From contig JASLAX010000127.1 of assembly GCA_030146875.1 (NCBI GenBank), positions 1 to 32,602 on the forward strand: DNA of 32,602 nucleotides, in the 5' to 3' direction. Position numbers and translations under genes: made by a program. The number at the start of each line of letters is the position of its first letter. Position 1 is the stretch's first letter. This stretch comes from Longimicrobiaceae bacterium (GTDB lineage: Bacteria > Gemmatimonadota > Gemmatimonadetes > Longimicrobiales > Longimicrobiaceae). A model generated the notes under the pieces. The model was given only the letters and a program-made list of their open reading frames with translations, made no database searches and had not been told where the DNA came from. Of the stretch, positions 16,703 to 25,554 are shown piece after piece.

Positions 16703-18081
16703 GCCAGCGCCTCGCGCAGGCGGGCCGCGCCCGCCTCGATGCGGGGGAGCAGGCCGTCGCAGTCCAGCGTCAGCACCCTGCCGTGGCGCTGGAGGACCCG
16801 TCCGCGGACGACGGTGAGCACCACGTCGCTCGCCCGCGCCGCGTGGAAGACCGCGGCGGCGGGGTCGTGCACCGGCCGTACGTGGCAACCCGCGAGCGAG
16901 ACCGCGCAGAGGTCCGCGTCCTTCCCCGGCTCCAGCGTCCCCACCCGGTCCGCCAGCCCCAGGACGCGCGCGCCGTCCAGCGTGCAGAGGCGCAGCAGGT
17001 CGTCGGCCGGGAGCAGGTCGAAGGAGCGCAGGCGGGCGCGCTGCAGCACGGACGCGATCCGCGCCTCCTCCAGCAGGTCCAGCCGGTTGTTGCTGCCCAC
17101 GGAGTCGGTGCCCAGCCCCACGGGGACGCCCGCCTCCCGCAGCTCGGGATACGGCGCCACCCCGTGCCCCAGCCGCGCGTTCGCCACCGGGCAGTGCGCC
17201 ACGACGCACCCCGCGTCCGCCAGCCGGCGCACGTCGTCGCCGTCCAGCCGCACGCAGTGGATCAGGAGCGGTCGCGTGCGCAGCACGCCCAGCCGGTCCA
17301 GCAGCTCCACCGTCGACCGCCCGCGCGGGGGCGTGGCGATCCCCCGCGCCCGCAGCCCCGGCGCGAAGTCGCCCTCCCCCCGCGCCACCAGCTCCTCCTC
17401 GGCCTCGCCCTCCGCGGCGTGCACGGCCACCGGGAGCCCCTCCGCCAGCGCGTACTCCGCCACCGCCGCGAAGAGGGGGTCGGAGACGGTGTACGGCGCG
17501 TGGGGCGAGACGCCGACGCGGACCAGGTCCGTCTCCAGCGCGCGGAAGCTCTCCACCGCCGCCCTCAGCTCCGCCATCGACTCCGCCGCTTGCGCGGGGT
17601 CGGGCCCGAAGACCTCGCGGTACACCACGCCGCGCATCCCCGCGTCGCGGAGCGCGCCCAGGGCGGCGGCGGACATCTCCGTGGCGGCCAGCGTCGTCAT
17701 CCCCGCGCGCAGGGCCTCCACCGCCGTCCAGCGCGCCGCCGCCTCGTAGTCGTCCTCGCGCAGCGCCGTGCGCTTGGCGCCCACCAGGCGCAGGATCCAG
17801 TCGCGGAAGCGCAGGTCCTCCAGGGCGCCGCGGAACAGGGCCAGCTCGGGGTGGGCGTGGACGTTGACCAGGCCGGGGAGGAGGGCCGCCTCGCCCAGCT
17901 CCACCACCTCCGCGCCCTCCGGCGCCTCGAGGGCGCCCCGGGGGCCCACCGCCGCGATGCGCCCGTCCGCCCCCACCAGCACGGCCCCGTCGCGCAGCGG
18001 CGGCGCCGCGACGGGCAGCACCCAGGCGGCCCGGTACAGCGTCACGCGCGGCGGCCCCGCCGCCCCCGTCCGGTCGTTCAT
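16699..18081 (-). CDS. Amidohydrolase, chlorohydrolase/adenosine-deaminase-like group
   Basis: A 460-residue metal-dependent hydrolase of the MtaD/TrzN/aminodeoxyfutalosine deaminase group. Metal ligands and catalytic residues: H75 and H77 in LVNVHAHPEL, H221 with E224 in VHAAEGEAEE, H275 in LLIHCVRLD and D326 in GLGTDSVGSNN; SPHAPYTVS at 192-200 is a group hallmark. The N- and C-terminal strands form the small composite domain (ending in GTLEPGKDADL). The substrate is uncertain: methylthioadenosine, guanine-like bases or aminodeoxyfutalosine (menaquinone route) are candidates. First gene of a tight operon with the cation transporter and methyltransferase genes. Confidence 0.88.
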   Translation of the reverse strand: MNDRTGAAGPPRVTLYRAAWVLPVAAPPLRDGAVLVGADGRIAAVGPRGALEAPEGAEVVELGEAALLPGLVNVHAHPELALFRGALEDLRFRDWILRLVGAKRTALREDDYEAAARWTAVEALRAGMTTLAATEMSAAALGALRDAGMRGVVYREVFGPDPAQAAESMAELRAAVESFRALETDLVRVGVSPHAPYTVSDPLFAAVAEYALAEGLPVAVHAAEGEAEEELVARGEGDFAPGLRARGIATPPRGRSTVELLDRLGVLRTRPLLIHCVRLDGDDVRRLADAGCVVAHCPVANARLGHGVAPYPELREAGVPVGLGTDSVGSNNRLDLLEEARIASVLQRARLRSFDLLPADDLLRLCTLDGARVLGLADRVGTLEPGKDADLCAVSLAGCHVRPVHDPAAAVFHAARASDVVLTVVRGRVLQRHGRVLTLDCDGLLPRIEAGAARLREALA

Positions 18082-18153
18082 CCCTCGCGTCCCCCCGCCT
18101 CTCTCCGGCCGCCGCCCCGCCGGCCGGCGGGGCGCTGCGGGAAGCTACCCCCG

Positions 18154-18180
18154 CCCCGGGGCCCGCGACAGGCCCCGGGG
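18154..18180. other. GC-rich hairpin in the amidohydrolase leader
   Basis: A perfect 10-bp stem (18154-18163 with 18171-18180), loop of 7 nt. It lies between the TPR gene's terminator and the amidohydrolase start. Without a T-run its role is unclear; it may be a processing or attenuation structure. Confidence 0.4.
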
Positions 18181-18217
18181 ACGCCCCCCCTTGCAAGCGC
18201 GGAGCCCGGAACGGACG

Positions 18218-18251
18218 ACGGCCGCCGCGCGGTTCTCCGCGCGGCGGCCGT
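18218..18251 (-). terminator. Probable terminator after the TPR gene
   Basis: A perfect 15-bp stem (18218-18232 with 18237-18251) capped by the tetranucleotide TTCT, 25 bp beyond the TPR stop codon. The T-rich tail on the minus strand is weak (CGTCGTCCGTTCC). Confidence 0.6.
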
Positions 18252-18276
18252 GGCCGCTCCGTCTCCGTTCCGCCCG

Positions 18277-19593
18277 CTACGCCGGGACCGGCTCCGGGGG
18301 GGCGACCAGGTCCCCGTCCAGCGTCCCCAGCGCCCGCGAGGCCTGCCGCTCCTCGTAGGTCGCGCCGATCTCGCGGAACAGCGCGATGGCGTGCTCCAGG
18401 TAGGCGCGCGCCTCCTCGGTCCCGCCGATGCGCGCGCGCAGGCGGGCGTACTCCAGCAGGGTGTCGCCCTCGGAGAGCAGCAGGTTCTTGGCGCGCGCGA
18501 TCTCCAGCGCCTTCTCGTAGAACGAGACGCCGTCGTCCTCGGTGTCGCGCGCGATGTTGCCCAGCGTGCGGTAGACCGAGGCCAGGTAGTCGGGCGCGCG
18601 GGCGGCGATGGCGTGGTCCTCGGCCTCGCGAGCCCACTCCACGGCCAGGTCCACGTGCCCCTCGCGGAGGCACAGGTCGGCCAGGTCGGTGGCGATGGCG
18701 GCGCGGATGGAGGGCGGGACGGGCTGCGTCAGCGCGCGCTCGAAGCAGGCGCGCCCCTCCACCAGGTCGCCCTGGCGCACCCGCATGGTCCCGCGCACGT
18801 GCTCGAACACCGCGCGGTCCACGGGCGAGGAGATGACGTTCCAGATGCGCTCGGCCTCGTCGAGCCGGCGCTCCGCCTCGTCGAACCGCCCCTGGCGCGA
18901 CGCGGTGACGGCCAGGTTGTTGTAGACCTGGGCCCGCTCCAGTCGCAGCTCGCCGCCGCGGTCGGCCTCGTCGACGCGGGCCAGGGCGGCGCGGTAGTAG
19001 CCCTCGGCGTCGGCCACGCGCCCCTGGCGCACCAGCACGTTCCCCGTGCCCGTGCGCGCGATCACCTCGGACTTCAGGTCGCCCACGTCGGCGGCGATCT
19101 CGGCGCTGCGCCGGTAGCAGAGCAGCGCCTCGGCCAGCTCGCCCTGGGCCAGCAGCACGCGGCCCAGGCGGCGGAAGGCCAGGATCTGCGGCCCGCGGTC
19201 CTGCAGCGGGCCGGCCATCTCCAGCGCGCCGGCGTAGAACTGCCGGGCGCGCCCCAGCCCGCCGCGCTCCTCCTGCCGCTCGCCCAGCGACACCAGCTGC
19301 TGCGACGCGGCGGCGCGGTCGTCGGTGTAGCAGGAGTCCAGCACGGCCCGCACGCTGGCGAAGAGCGCGGTGACGTACTCGTGGAGCGAGCGCTCGGCGT
19401 CGACCACGGCCTCCTCCAGCCGCGCGCGCTCCACCACGCGCTTGTCCACGGTGGAGTACCGCCGCGACCCGGCCCACTCGCTGCCGGGGTCGGGCACGGC
19501 CACGCCGGTCAGTGCCAGGCGCACGCCTTCGAGCTCCTCCACCTCCGGAAGCCGGCGGAGGAGCTCGTCGATCGTGACGTGGTGGTTCAGCAC
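18277..19593 (-). CDS. TPR-repeat protein
   Basis: About 438 residues of mostly helical tetratricopeptide repeats. Recognisable repeat units begin near EERGGLGRARQFYAGALEMA and continue as LLAQGELAEALLCYRRSAEI, LVRQGRVADAEGYYRAAL, ASRQGRFDEAERRLDEAERI, RQGDLVEGRACFERAL and GGTEEARAYLEHAIALFREI, about seven or eight in all. The N-terminal 120 residues are different (TIDELLRRLPEVEELEGVRL) and unrecognised. There is no enzymatic domain and no signal peptide, so it is probably a cytoplasmic scaffold. The start is uncertain: GTG 19593 is taken; another GTG about 20 codons later has a better Shine-Dalgarno sequence. The lipoprotein gene ends only 17 bp upstream, so the two are likely one operon. 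Confidence 0.8.
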   Translation of the reverse strand: MLNHHVTIDELLRRLPEVEELEGVRLALTGVAVPDPGSEWAGSRRYSTVDKRVVERARLEEAVVDAERSLHEYVTALFASVRAVLDSCYTDDRAAASQQLVSLGERQEERGGLGRARQFYAGALEMAGPLQDRGPQILAFRRLGRVLLAQGELAEALLCYRRSAEIAADVGDLKSEVIARTGTGNVLVRQGRVADAEGYYRAALARVDEADRGGELRLERAQVYNNLAVTASRQGRFDEAERRLDEAERIWNVISSPVDRAVFEHVRGTMRVRQGDLVEGRACFERALTQPVPPSIRAAIATDLADLCLREGHVDLAVEWAREAEDHAIAARAPDYLASVYRTLGNIARDTEDDGVSFYEKALEIARAKNLLLSEGDTLLEYARLRARIGGTEEARAYLEHAIALFREIGATYEERQASRALGTLDGDLVAPPEPVPA

Positions 19594-19610
19594 GCTGGCG
19601 ACGGGGTGGA

Positions 19611-20189
19611 TCAGCCGCCGGAGACGACGATGTTGCCGATCCGCGCGTCGCCCTGGGTCCCGTACGTCGAGAAGTGCGGGGTCCCGGTGCGCACCCGCAG
19701 CCCGTCGGCCGTGATGGTGCCGCCCATCCCCACCCAGTCCGCGTCCGCCTCGTTCCACCACAGCACCTGCGTGGGGCTGCCGGCGACGTCGGTGTTCTTG
19801 TACGGCAGCTCGATGAAGACGGGCTTCAGGAACGCCACGTTGTGCGGGCCGAACTCGGCGATGGCGCGGTCGCTGCCCTCGCGGTCGAGCGGGATGCGGA
19901 TGGTGAACATCGTGACGCGCTCCACCGCGCCGGCGGGCACCTCGATCGCGAAGCCCGCGAAGTCCACCCGGCCGCCCTGCGGCCCGATCCACGCCTTCGC
20001 CCAGCCGGCGGTGACCTGCGGCCGGGAGCGGAGCATCGCCACGCGGGACAGGTCGGGAGCGCCACCGCCGCGGGCGGCGCGCGCGGTCGCGTCGGGGGCC
20101 GCCGTGGGCGAGGCCGACTCGCCGCATCCCGCGGCCAGGGCCAGCAGCGGGAGAAGGGCCGCGACGAGCGAACGGGAGATGCGGTGCAT
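19611..20189 (-). CDS. Putative lipoprotein with ZU5-like domain
   Basis: A 192-residue exported protein. The ATG at 20189 follows a strong GGAGG and begins a lipoprotein signal, MHRISRSLVAALLPLLALAAG-C22. After a low-complexity linker, the segment GPQGGRVDFAGFAIEVPAGA at about 86-105 has the GG..v...g..i.vP.GA pattern of ZU5-type domains, followed by strands (MFTIRIPLDRE, PVFIELPYKN, VLWWNEADADWV, TPHFSTYG) consistent with a beta-sandwich. The longer frame to 20321 lacks coding character. ZU5 domains mediate protein contacts; the assignment here is pattern-based only. It precedes the TPR gene, suggesting an envelope-cytoplasm pair. Confidence 0.8.
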   Translation of the reverse strand: MHRISRSLVAALLPLLALAAGCGESASPTAAPDATARAARGGGAPDLSRVAMLRSRPQVTAGWAKAWIGPQGGRVDFAGFAIEVPAGAVERVTMFTIRIPLDREGSDRAIAEFGPHNVAFLKPVFIELPYKNTDVAGSPTQVLWWNEADADWVGMGGTITADGLRVRTGTPHFSTYGTQGDARIGNIVVSGG

Positions 20190-20292
20190 GCAGGCCTCCG
20201 TGGGGTGGTTTGCCTTCGGACCGGAAGCCGGGCTCGCGCGGGCAGGGCCAGCGGCGCGCGACGGCGGGTGCCGTACGGCGATGGTACCGTGG

Positions 20293-20321
20293 AACTTACA
20301 GCGATTCCACCGGGGGATCAA
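20293..20321 (-). promoter_or_regulatory. Possible promoter of the lipoprotein-TPR pair
   Basis: TTGATC (20321-20316) and TAAGTT (20298-20293) with a 17-bp spacer on the minus strand, about 105 bp before the lipoprotein ATG. GTGGAA and TTCCAC flank the -10 region as an inverted repeat and could be an operator. The -10 match is weak. Confidence 0.3.
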
Positions 20322-20396
20322 GGCTGGACGTTCGGGAGCGATCCCGTGAGGCCCGAACGCGGTGTCTTCCTGCTTCCCCGAAACCCCGGCCGCGCC

Positions 20397-22166
20397 TCAG
20401 TTGGGGAAGGCGAAGACCGAGGGGGTGAGCGACCGCCGCGACGAGCGGCGGATCTGCGAGTCCTCTCCGACGGCGTTGCGTCCCACCGCCTGCCCGACCC
20501 CCAGGGAGACCTGCAGGCCGCTGAACGCGGAGGGTCCCTTCACCGGCACGGCCACGTCCAGGCGGTAGGTGCGCCGAGAGCCGGGCGGGAACGCCAGCCG
20601 CAACCCCGCCCCCGCGCTCACCTCCACCGGCGAGCTGGAGCCGTAGGGGTCCTCCCCCGCCCAGCTCCGCCCCGCGTCCACGAACAGCGCCGATCCCAGG
20701 TCGAAGAGCTGGGGGAAGGGCCAGGCCAGGTAGGCGCGGTGCTCCAGCGTGGCCACCACCCGGCGCTGGCCGGGGTACACGTGCCGCGGCAGGCCGCGGA
20801 TCCCGGCGCGCGACCCCAGCGTGAGCTGGAAGGGAACGCTGGTGTGCCACCCCCCCGCGCCCGCTACCGCCGCCACGAAGGTGTGCCGCGACTCCCCCGA
20901 GGGCCGCCAGTAGGCCCAGGCGTCGACCTGCGTGAACAGGTTGCGCCACTCGTTGCTGTCGGCGGGGGCGTCGAAGTCGCGCTTCGCCTCCACCCGCAGC
21001 CGGGTGCCCCCCAGGATCTCGCCCACCTCCCCCGCGGCGAAGAGCCCCACGTCCAGCGACAGGTCGTCGTCCTTGGAGAACGCGGAGAGGGACCGCCCCA
21101 CCGCCAGCTCCACCTCGGCCCCCAGCCGCACGTCCTCGGCGCCGCGCACCGCGTCCAGGGCGCGCCGGCGGTCGAACCGCACGTTGCGCTGCCCCGCCAG
21201 GAAGACGGCCCGGATCGAGGAGACCGAGTCCAGCGGCACCGTCACGCTGTCGCCCGGCGCCAGCCCCGGCTCCCCCTCCAGCGCCGTCGGCTGGTCCTCG
21301 GGATAGACCGTCGACTCCCCCGCCAGCGCCATCCCGAAGAGCGTCAGGTTGCCGCGCCGCCCCAGCCGGAACACCCCGCCCACGTCGAACGAGCGGCGCC
21401 GCTCGGGAAAGTACAGGCGGCGCAGCCGCCCGTCGCGCTCGGCCAGGTACTCGAAGGCGCGCTCCTCGTGCTCGAAGTGCTGCCGGAACGCCCATCGCCC
21501 CGTCTCGCCGCGGAAGGGGTAGGCGATGAGCTGCGACACGGCCGTGCCCACCGGAGTCCGCTCGACCGACACGTCCGCGTCCAGGTGCGTGCCCAGGAGC
21601 TGGCTGGTGCCGTACGAGGCGCCGAACACCCGCTCCCGCTGCTCCTCGCGCGCCCACACCGACACGCGGCGCCCGGTGCCGAACAGGTTGTCCTCGCGTA
21701 GCTCCACGCCCGCGAGCTCGCGGTCGCTGGAGTGGAACTGCGGCTCCAGGCGCGTGGTCCACTCGTCGTGGGTCTCCACCACCACGTGGTGGGTCCCGTC
21801 GGGCTGGCGCACCGAGTACACGTCGGCGTCGGCGATGAAGGGAAGGGCGCGCAGCACGCGCTCGCTGTCCTCCAGCCGGTCGGCGTCGTAGCAGTCCCCC
21901 GCCGCGAAGAGCAGCTCGCGGCGGATCACCTCCTCGCGGGTGCGGAAGTGGAGCCCGTTGGCCAGGCGGTACGCCCAGTTGAAGCGGGCGTCCAGCCCAG
22001 GGCTCCCCACGTCGAACACCGAGGCGTTGTCGACGAACACCTCCGAGATCTCTCCCGCGATGCACCGCCCGGGCCGCTCCTGCGCCACCGCGGCGCCGCC
22101 GGACGCGGCCGTGCCCAGGAGGAGCGCGAGCAGGGGACGGGCGACGGAGCGGGTACGGCTCTGCAC
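20397..22166 (-). CDS. BamA/TamA-like outer-membrane barrel with a POTRA domain
   Basis: About 589 residues. Using GTG 22166, the N-terminus is a clean signal peptide (SVARPLLALLLGTAASGGAAVAQ, cleavage near residue 29). The longer TTG-started form at 22217 would place 17 extra residues before it and overlap a promoter-like element. Residues of about 38-138 look like one POTRA domain (LHFRTREEVIRRELLFAAGD, DRLEDSERVLRALPFIADAD, VVVETHDEWT). The rest is alternating amphipathic strands, with GIRGLPRHVYPG matching the barrel-interior RG motif of the Omp85 family and FVDAGRSWAG near the end. The C-terminus (SVFAFPN) lacks the usual final Phe. One POTRA fits substrate-specific Omp85 proteins or patatin-type relatives better than BamA. 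It follows a sigma-54 activator gene. Confidence 0.85.
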   Translation of the reverse strand: MQSRTRSVARPLLALLLGTAASGGAAVAQERPGRCIAGEISEVFVDNASVFDVGSPGLDARFNWAYRLANGLHFRTREEVIRRELLFAAGDCYDADRLEDSERVLRALPFIADADVYSVRQPDGTHHVVVETHDEWTTRLEPQFHSSDRELAGVELREDNLFGTGRRVSVWAREEQRERVFGASYGTSQLLGTHLDADVSVERTPVGTAVSQLIAYPFRGETGRWAFRQHFEHEERAFEYLAERDGRLRRLYFPERRRSFDVGGVFRLGRRGNLTLFGMALAGESTVYPEDQPTALEGEPGLAPGDSVTVPLDSVSSIRAVFLAGQRNVRFDRRRALDAVRGAEDVRLGAEVELAVGRSLSAFSKDDDLSLDVGLFAAGEVGEILGGTRLRVEAKRDFDAPADSNEWRNLFTQVDAWAYWRPSGESRHTFVAAVAGAGGWHTSVPFQLTLGSRAGIRGLPRHVYPGQRRVVATLEHRAYLAWPFPQLFDLGSALFVDAGRSWAGEDPYGSSSPVEVSAGAGLRLAFPPGSRRTYRLDVAVPVKGPSAFSGLQVSLGVGQAVGRNAVGEDSQIRRSSRRSLTPSVFAFPN

Positions 22167-22213
22167 GGGAACGGCGCTTCCGGGTTCTTCGGGGAGGGGT
22201 CGCGGGACTGCGG

Positions 22214-22226
22214 GCAAGCTCCGCGC

Positions 22227-22228
<2 letters not shown>
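22214..22228 (-). promoter_or_regulatory. Candidate -24/-12 (sigma-54) promoter before the barrel gene
   Basis: On the minus strand AGGCGCGGAGCTTGC has GG (22227-22226) and GC (22215-22214) spaced by exactly 10 bp, with a perfect TTGC box; it matches 8 of 10 positions of TGGCAC-N5-TTGC. The transcript would start near 22203, about 37 nt before GTG 22166. It overlaps the stop codon of the sigma-54 activator gene. Chance occurrence in GC-rich DNA cannot be excluded. Confidence 0.35.
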
Positions 22229-23576
<1,348 letters not shown>

Positions 23577-23591
23577 GGGTGGAAGCTTGCC

Positions 23592-23620
23592 AATGTAGCG
23601 CGCGGAGTGCGGGTGCGCAA
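23592..23620 (-). promoter_or_regulatory. Promoter of the sigma-54 activator gene
   Basis: TTGCGC (23620-23615) and TACATT (23597-23592) with a 17-bp spacer. The predicted start is about 8-10 bp before GTG 23576, which would make that start nearly leaderless; the TTG at 23552 would have a leader of about 35 nt. Confidence 0.55.
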
Positions 23621-23652
23621 ACGATTTCTACGGGGCGCCCCCCCCGGACGCG

Positions 23653-23683
23653 CGGAGGGGCCGCGACCGCCGCGGCCCCTCCG
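23653..23683 (-). terminator. Hairpin after the first subtilase gene
   Basis: A perfect 13-bp stem (23653-23665 with 23671-23683), loop ACCGC, between the subtilase stop and the activator promoter. There is no T-run, so termination efficiency is doubtful. Confidence 0.45.
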
Positions 23684-23739
23684 GGAAAGCACCTCTTCCG
23701 CCACGGGGGCGCGCCGCGCGCGCCCCGGGTGCCGCCGCC

Positions 23740-24894
23740 TTACAGCGAGCCCTTGAAGAGCAGGCGGTTGGGCGTGCCGGTGACGTTGCCGCTGATCACG
23801 TTCGTCGTGGAGTTGTTGATGATCCACGAGTTGATGGTCGCCTGCGACGCGTCGCCGTAGGTCGCCTTGTACAGCGCCGCCACGCCCGCCGCGTGCGGCG
23901 AGGCCATGGACGTGCCGTCGATGGTCCGGGTCCCGGAGTTGATCCAGGTGGAGCGGATGGCGGAGCCCGGCGCGTACAGGTCCACGCAGCTCCCGTAGTT
24001 GGAGTAGCTGGCCCGCGCGTCGGTCGAGGTCGACGCCGCCACCGTGAGCGCCGCGCCCACGGCCGCCGGCGACACGTTGCAGGCGTTCTGGCTCTCGTTG
24101 CCCGCGGCCAGCGCCACGAACACGCCCGCGTTCAGCAGGTTGGTGACGGCGGTGTTGAGGGTGGAGGAAAGGCCGCCGCCCAGCGACATGTTGGCCACGG
24201 CCGGCTTGATGTGGTTCGCGCGGACCCAGTCCACCCCCGCGATGATCGCCGAGTAGCTGCCGTTGCCGGAGCAGTCCAGCACCCGCACGCCGCGGATCAT
24301 GATGCCCTTGGCCACGCCGTACGTGCTGGAGCCGATGGTCCCGGCCACGTGCGTGCCGTGCCCGTTGCAGTCCGCCGCGCCGTACAGCTGCTGGGCGCGC
24401 CCGCCGAACTGCGAGTGGCTGGCCTGGATGCCGGTGTCGATCACGTACGCGCGGACGTTGCTGGCCGTGGACGTGTAGCTGTACGTCGTCGAGAGCGGCC
24501 GGCTGCGCTGGTCGATGCGGTCGATGCCCCACGTCGCGCTGCTCTGCGTCGCGGTGATGCTCCCCACCTGGTCCTCCTCCACGTACTCCACCGCCGGGTT
24601 GTGCCGCAGGGCGTTGAGCTGCCCCTCGTTCAGGTCGGCCGCGAAGCCGTTGACCGCCGACGTGTACACGAACTTCGGGTTCACGCCCTGGATGGCCGCC
24701 ACGGAGCGGGCGTTCTCGCCCTCCTTCAGCACCACGATGTACGACCCGTCGATCCCGCGGCCTTCCGCGGCCGACAGCACGGGGGCGCCGGCCGGCGAGC
24801 GGGCGGCGTCGGGCGAGGCGGGCATGTCCGCGTCGGAGCACGCGGCGGCGAGGGAGACGGAGCCGAGCAGGAGGGTACGGCGCAGGTGACGCAT
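23740..24894 (-). CDS. Lipoprotein subtilase (S8, proteinase K/aqualysin-like) with I9 propeptide
   Basis: A 384-residue serine peptidase. The ATG at 24894 follows GGAAGGAA and starts a lipoprotein signal with the lipid-accepting C19 (SLAAAC). The I9 inhibitor propeptide spans about 50-113 (GSYIVVLKEGENARSV to AVEYVEEDQ). The catalytic triad is intact: D153 in AYVIDTGI, H182 in NGHGTHVAGTIG, S329 in DGTSMASPHAAG, with oxyanion N266 in AAGNES. The protein ends soon after the fold (NRLLFKGSL), with no extra domain. It is the third and most downstream of three consecutive paralogues; its 660-bp upstream gap suggests its own promoter, though none is obvious. Confidence 0.95.
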   Translation of the reverse strand: MRHLRRTLLLGSVSLAAACSDADMPASPDAARSPAGAPVLSAAEGRGIDGSYIVVLKEGENARSVAAIQGVNPKFVYTSAVNGFAADLNEGQLNALRHNPAVEYVEEDQVGSITATQSSATWGIDRIDQRSRPLSTTYSYTSTASNVRAYVIDTGIQASHSQFGGRAQQLYGAADCNGHGTHVAGTIGSSTYGVAKGIMIRGVRVLDCSGNGSYSAIIAGVDWVRANHIKPAVANMSLGGGLSSTLNTAVTNLLNAGVFVALAAGNESQNACNVSPAAVGAALTVAASTSTDARASYSNYGSCVDLYAPGSAIRSTWINSGTRTIDGTSMASPHAAGVAALYKATYGDASQATINSWIINNSTTNVISGNVTGTPNRLLFKGSL

Positions 24895-25495
24895 GGGGGT
24901 TCCTTCCGGGTCTGGGTGCGTGGTCAACGGGGTGACGGCGGCGACCGAAACGACACGGCGGTTGGGGCCCGGGCCCGGGGTCGGGGATCGGCCTCCTTGG
25001 GAGAGGGCGCGCGCAGGGGCTGGGGGAGGGGAAGAGCAGGTGCTCGTCCTCCCAGGGATGTCCCGGCGCGTGCGTGTTCTGGATCGGTCACAGGCAAGGC
25101 ACGTGGCGCGCCAGAGGGAGCGCGCAGCGAAGGCGGGACGCAGCAACGACATGGGTTTCTCGGCCGCTCGGCGGCGTCGCACCAGGACGGTGCAGCCGTA
25201 CCAGATTGGAGCGGCAGGGCACGTTCGGGGCGGGAGGAGTACGTCGCGACGGGGTCTCGCGACCCGGGTTGCGCTCCCCTGCCCCGCCTCTGCCGCACGC
25301 CGCCTCCCTGCATCGATGCGGGGGTCGCGTCGGTCCGTCGGGCGACCGGGAGTGACGCGGAGTCCGCGGAAGTTCGCGGGGACCCGCGCCGGCCCGGGGT
25401 CTTCCCAACCGTCGAAGGACCCCCGGTGCGGGCGATGCCAACCGGTGCGGCGCGCATCGGACGAGGGCGCGAGCACACGACCTATGGCGCACGAG
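24895..25495. other. 600-bp gene-free stretch upstream of the first subtilase
   Basis: No open frame on either strand has convincing composition or a recognisable product. A TTGACC close to the ATG lacks a matching -10. No tRNA-like fold, tandem repeat or riboswitch pattern was recognised. It should hold the promoter of the 24894 gene. Confidence 0.4.
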
Positions 25496-25528
25496 AAAAG
25501 GGCCGCCTCCCCGGGGGGGAGGCGGCCC
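25496..25528 (-). terminator. Rho-independent terminator after the PPC-containing subtilase
   Basis: A perfect 13-bp stem (25500-25512 with 25516-25528), 3-nt loop, followed on the minus strand by TTTTCTCGT. It lies 27 bp beyond the stop codon. Confidence 0.82.
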
Positions 25529-25554
25529 GCCGTCACCTGCCGCGCTGCGTCAGG

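Noticed and set aside
22167..22217. TTG-started extension of the barrel protein
   Set aside because: It puts 17 residues before a well-formed signal peptide and overlaps the candidate -12 box; GTG 22166 fits better.
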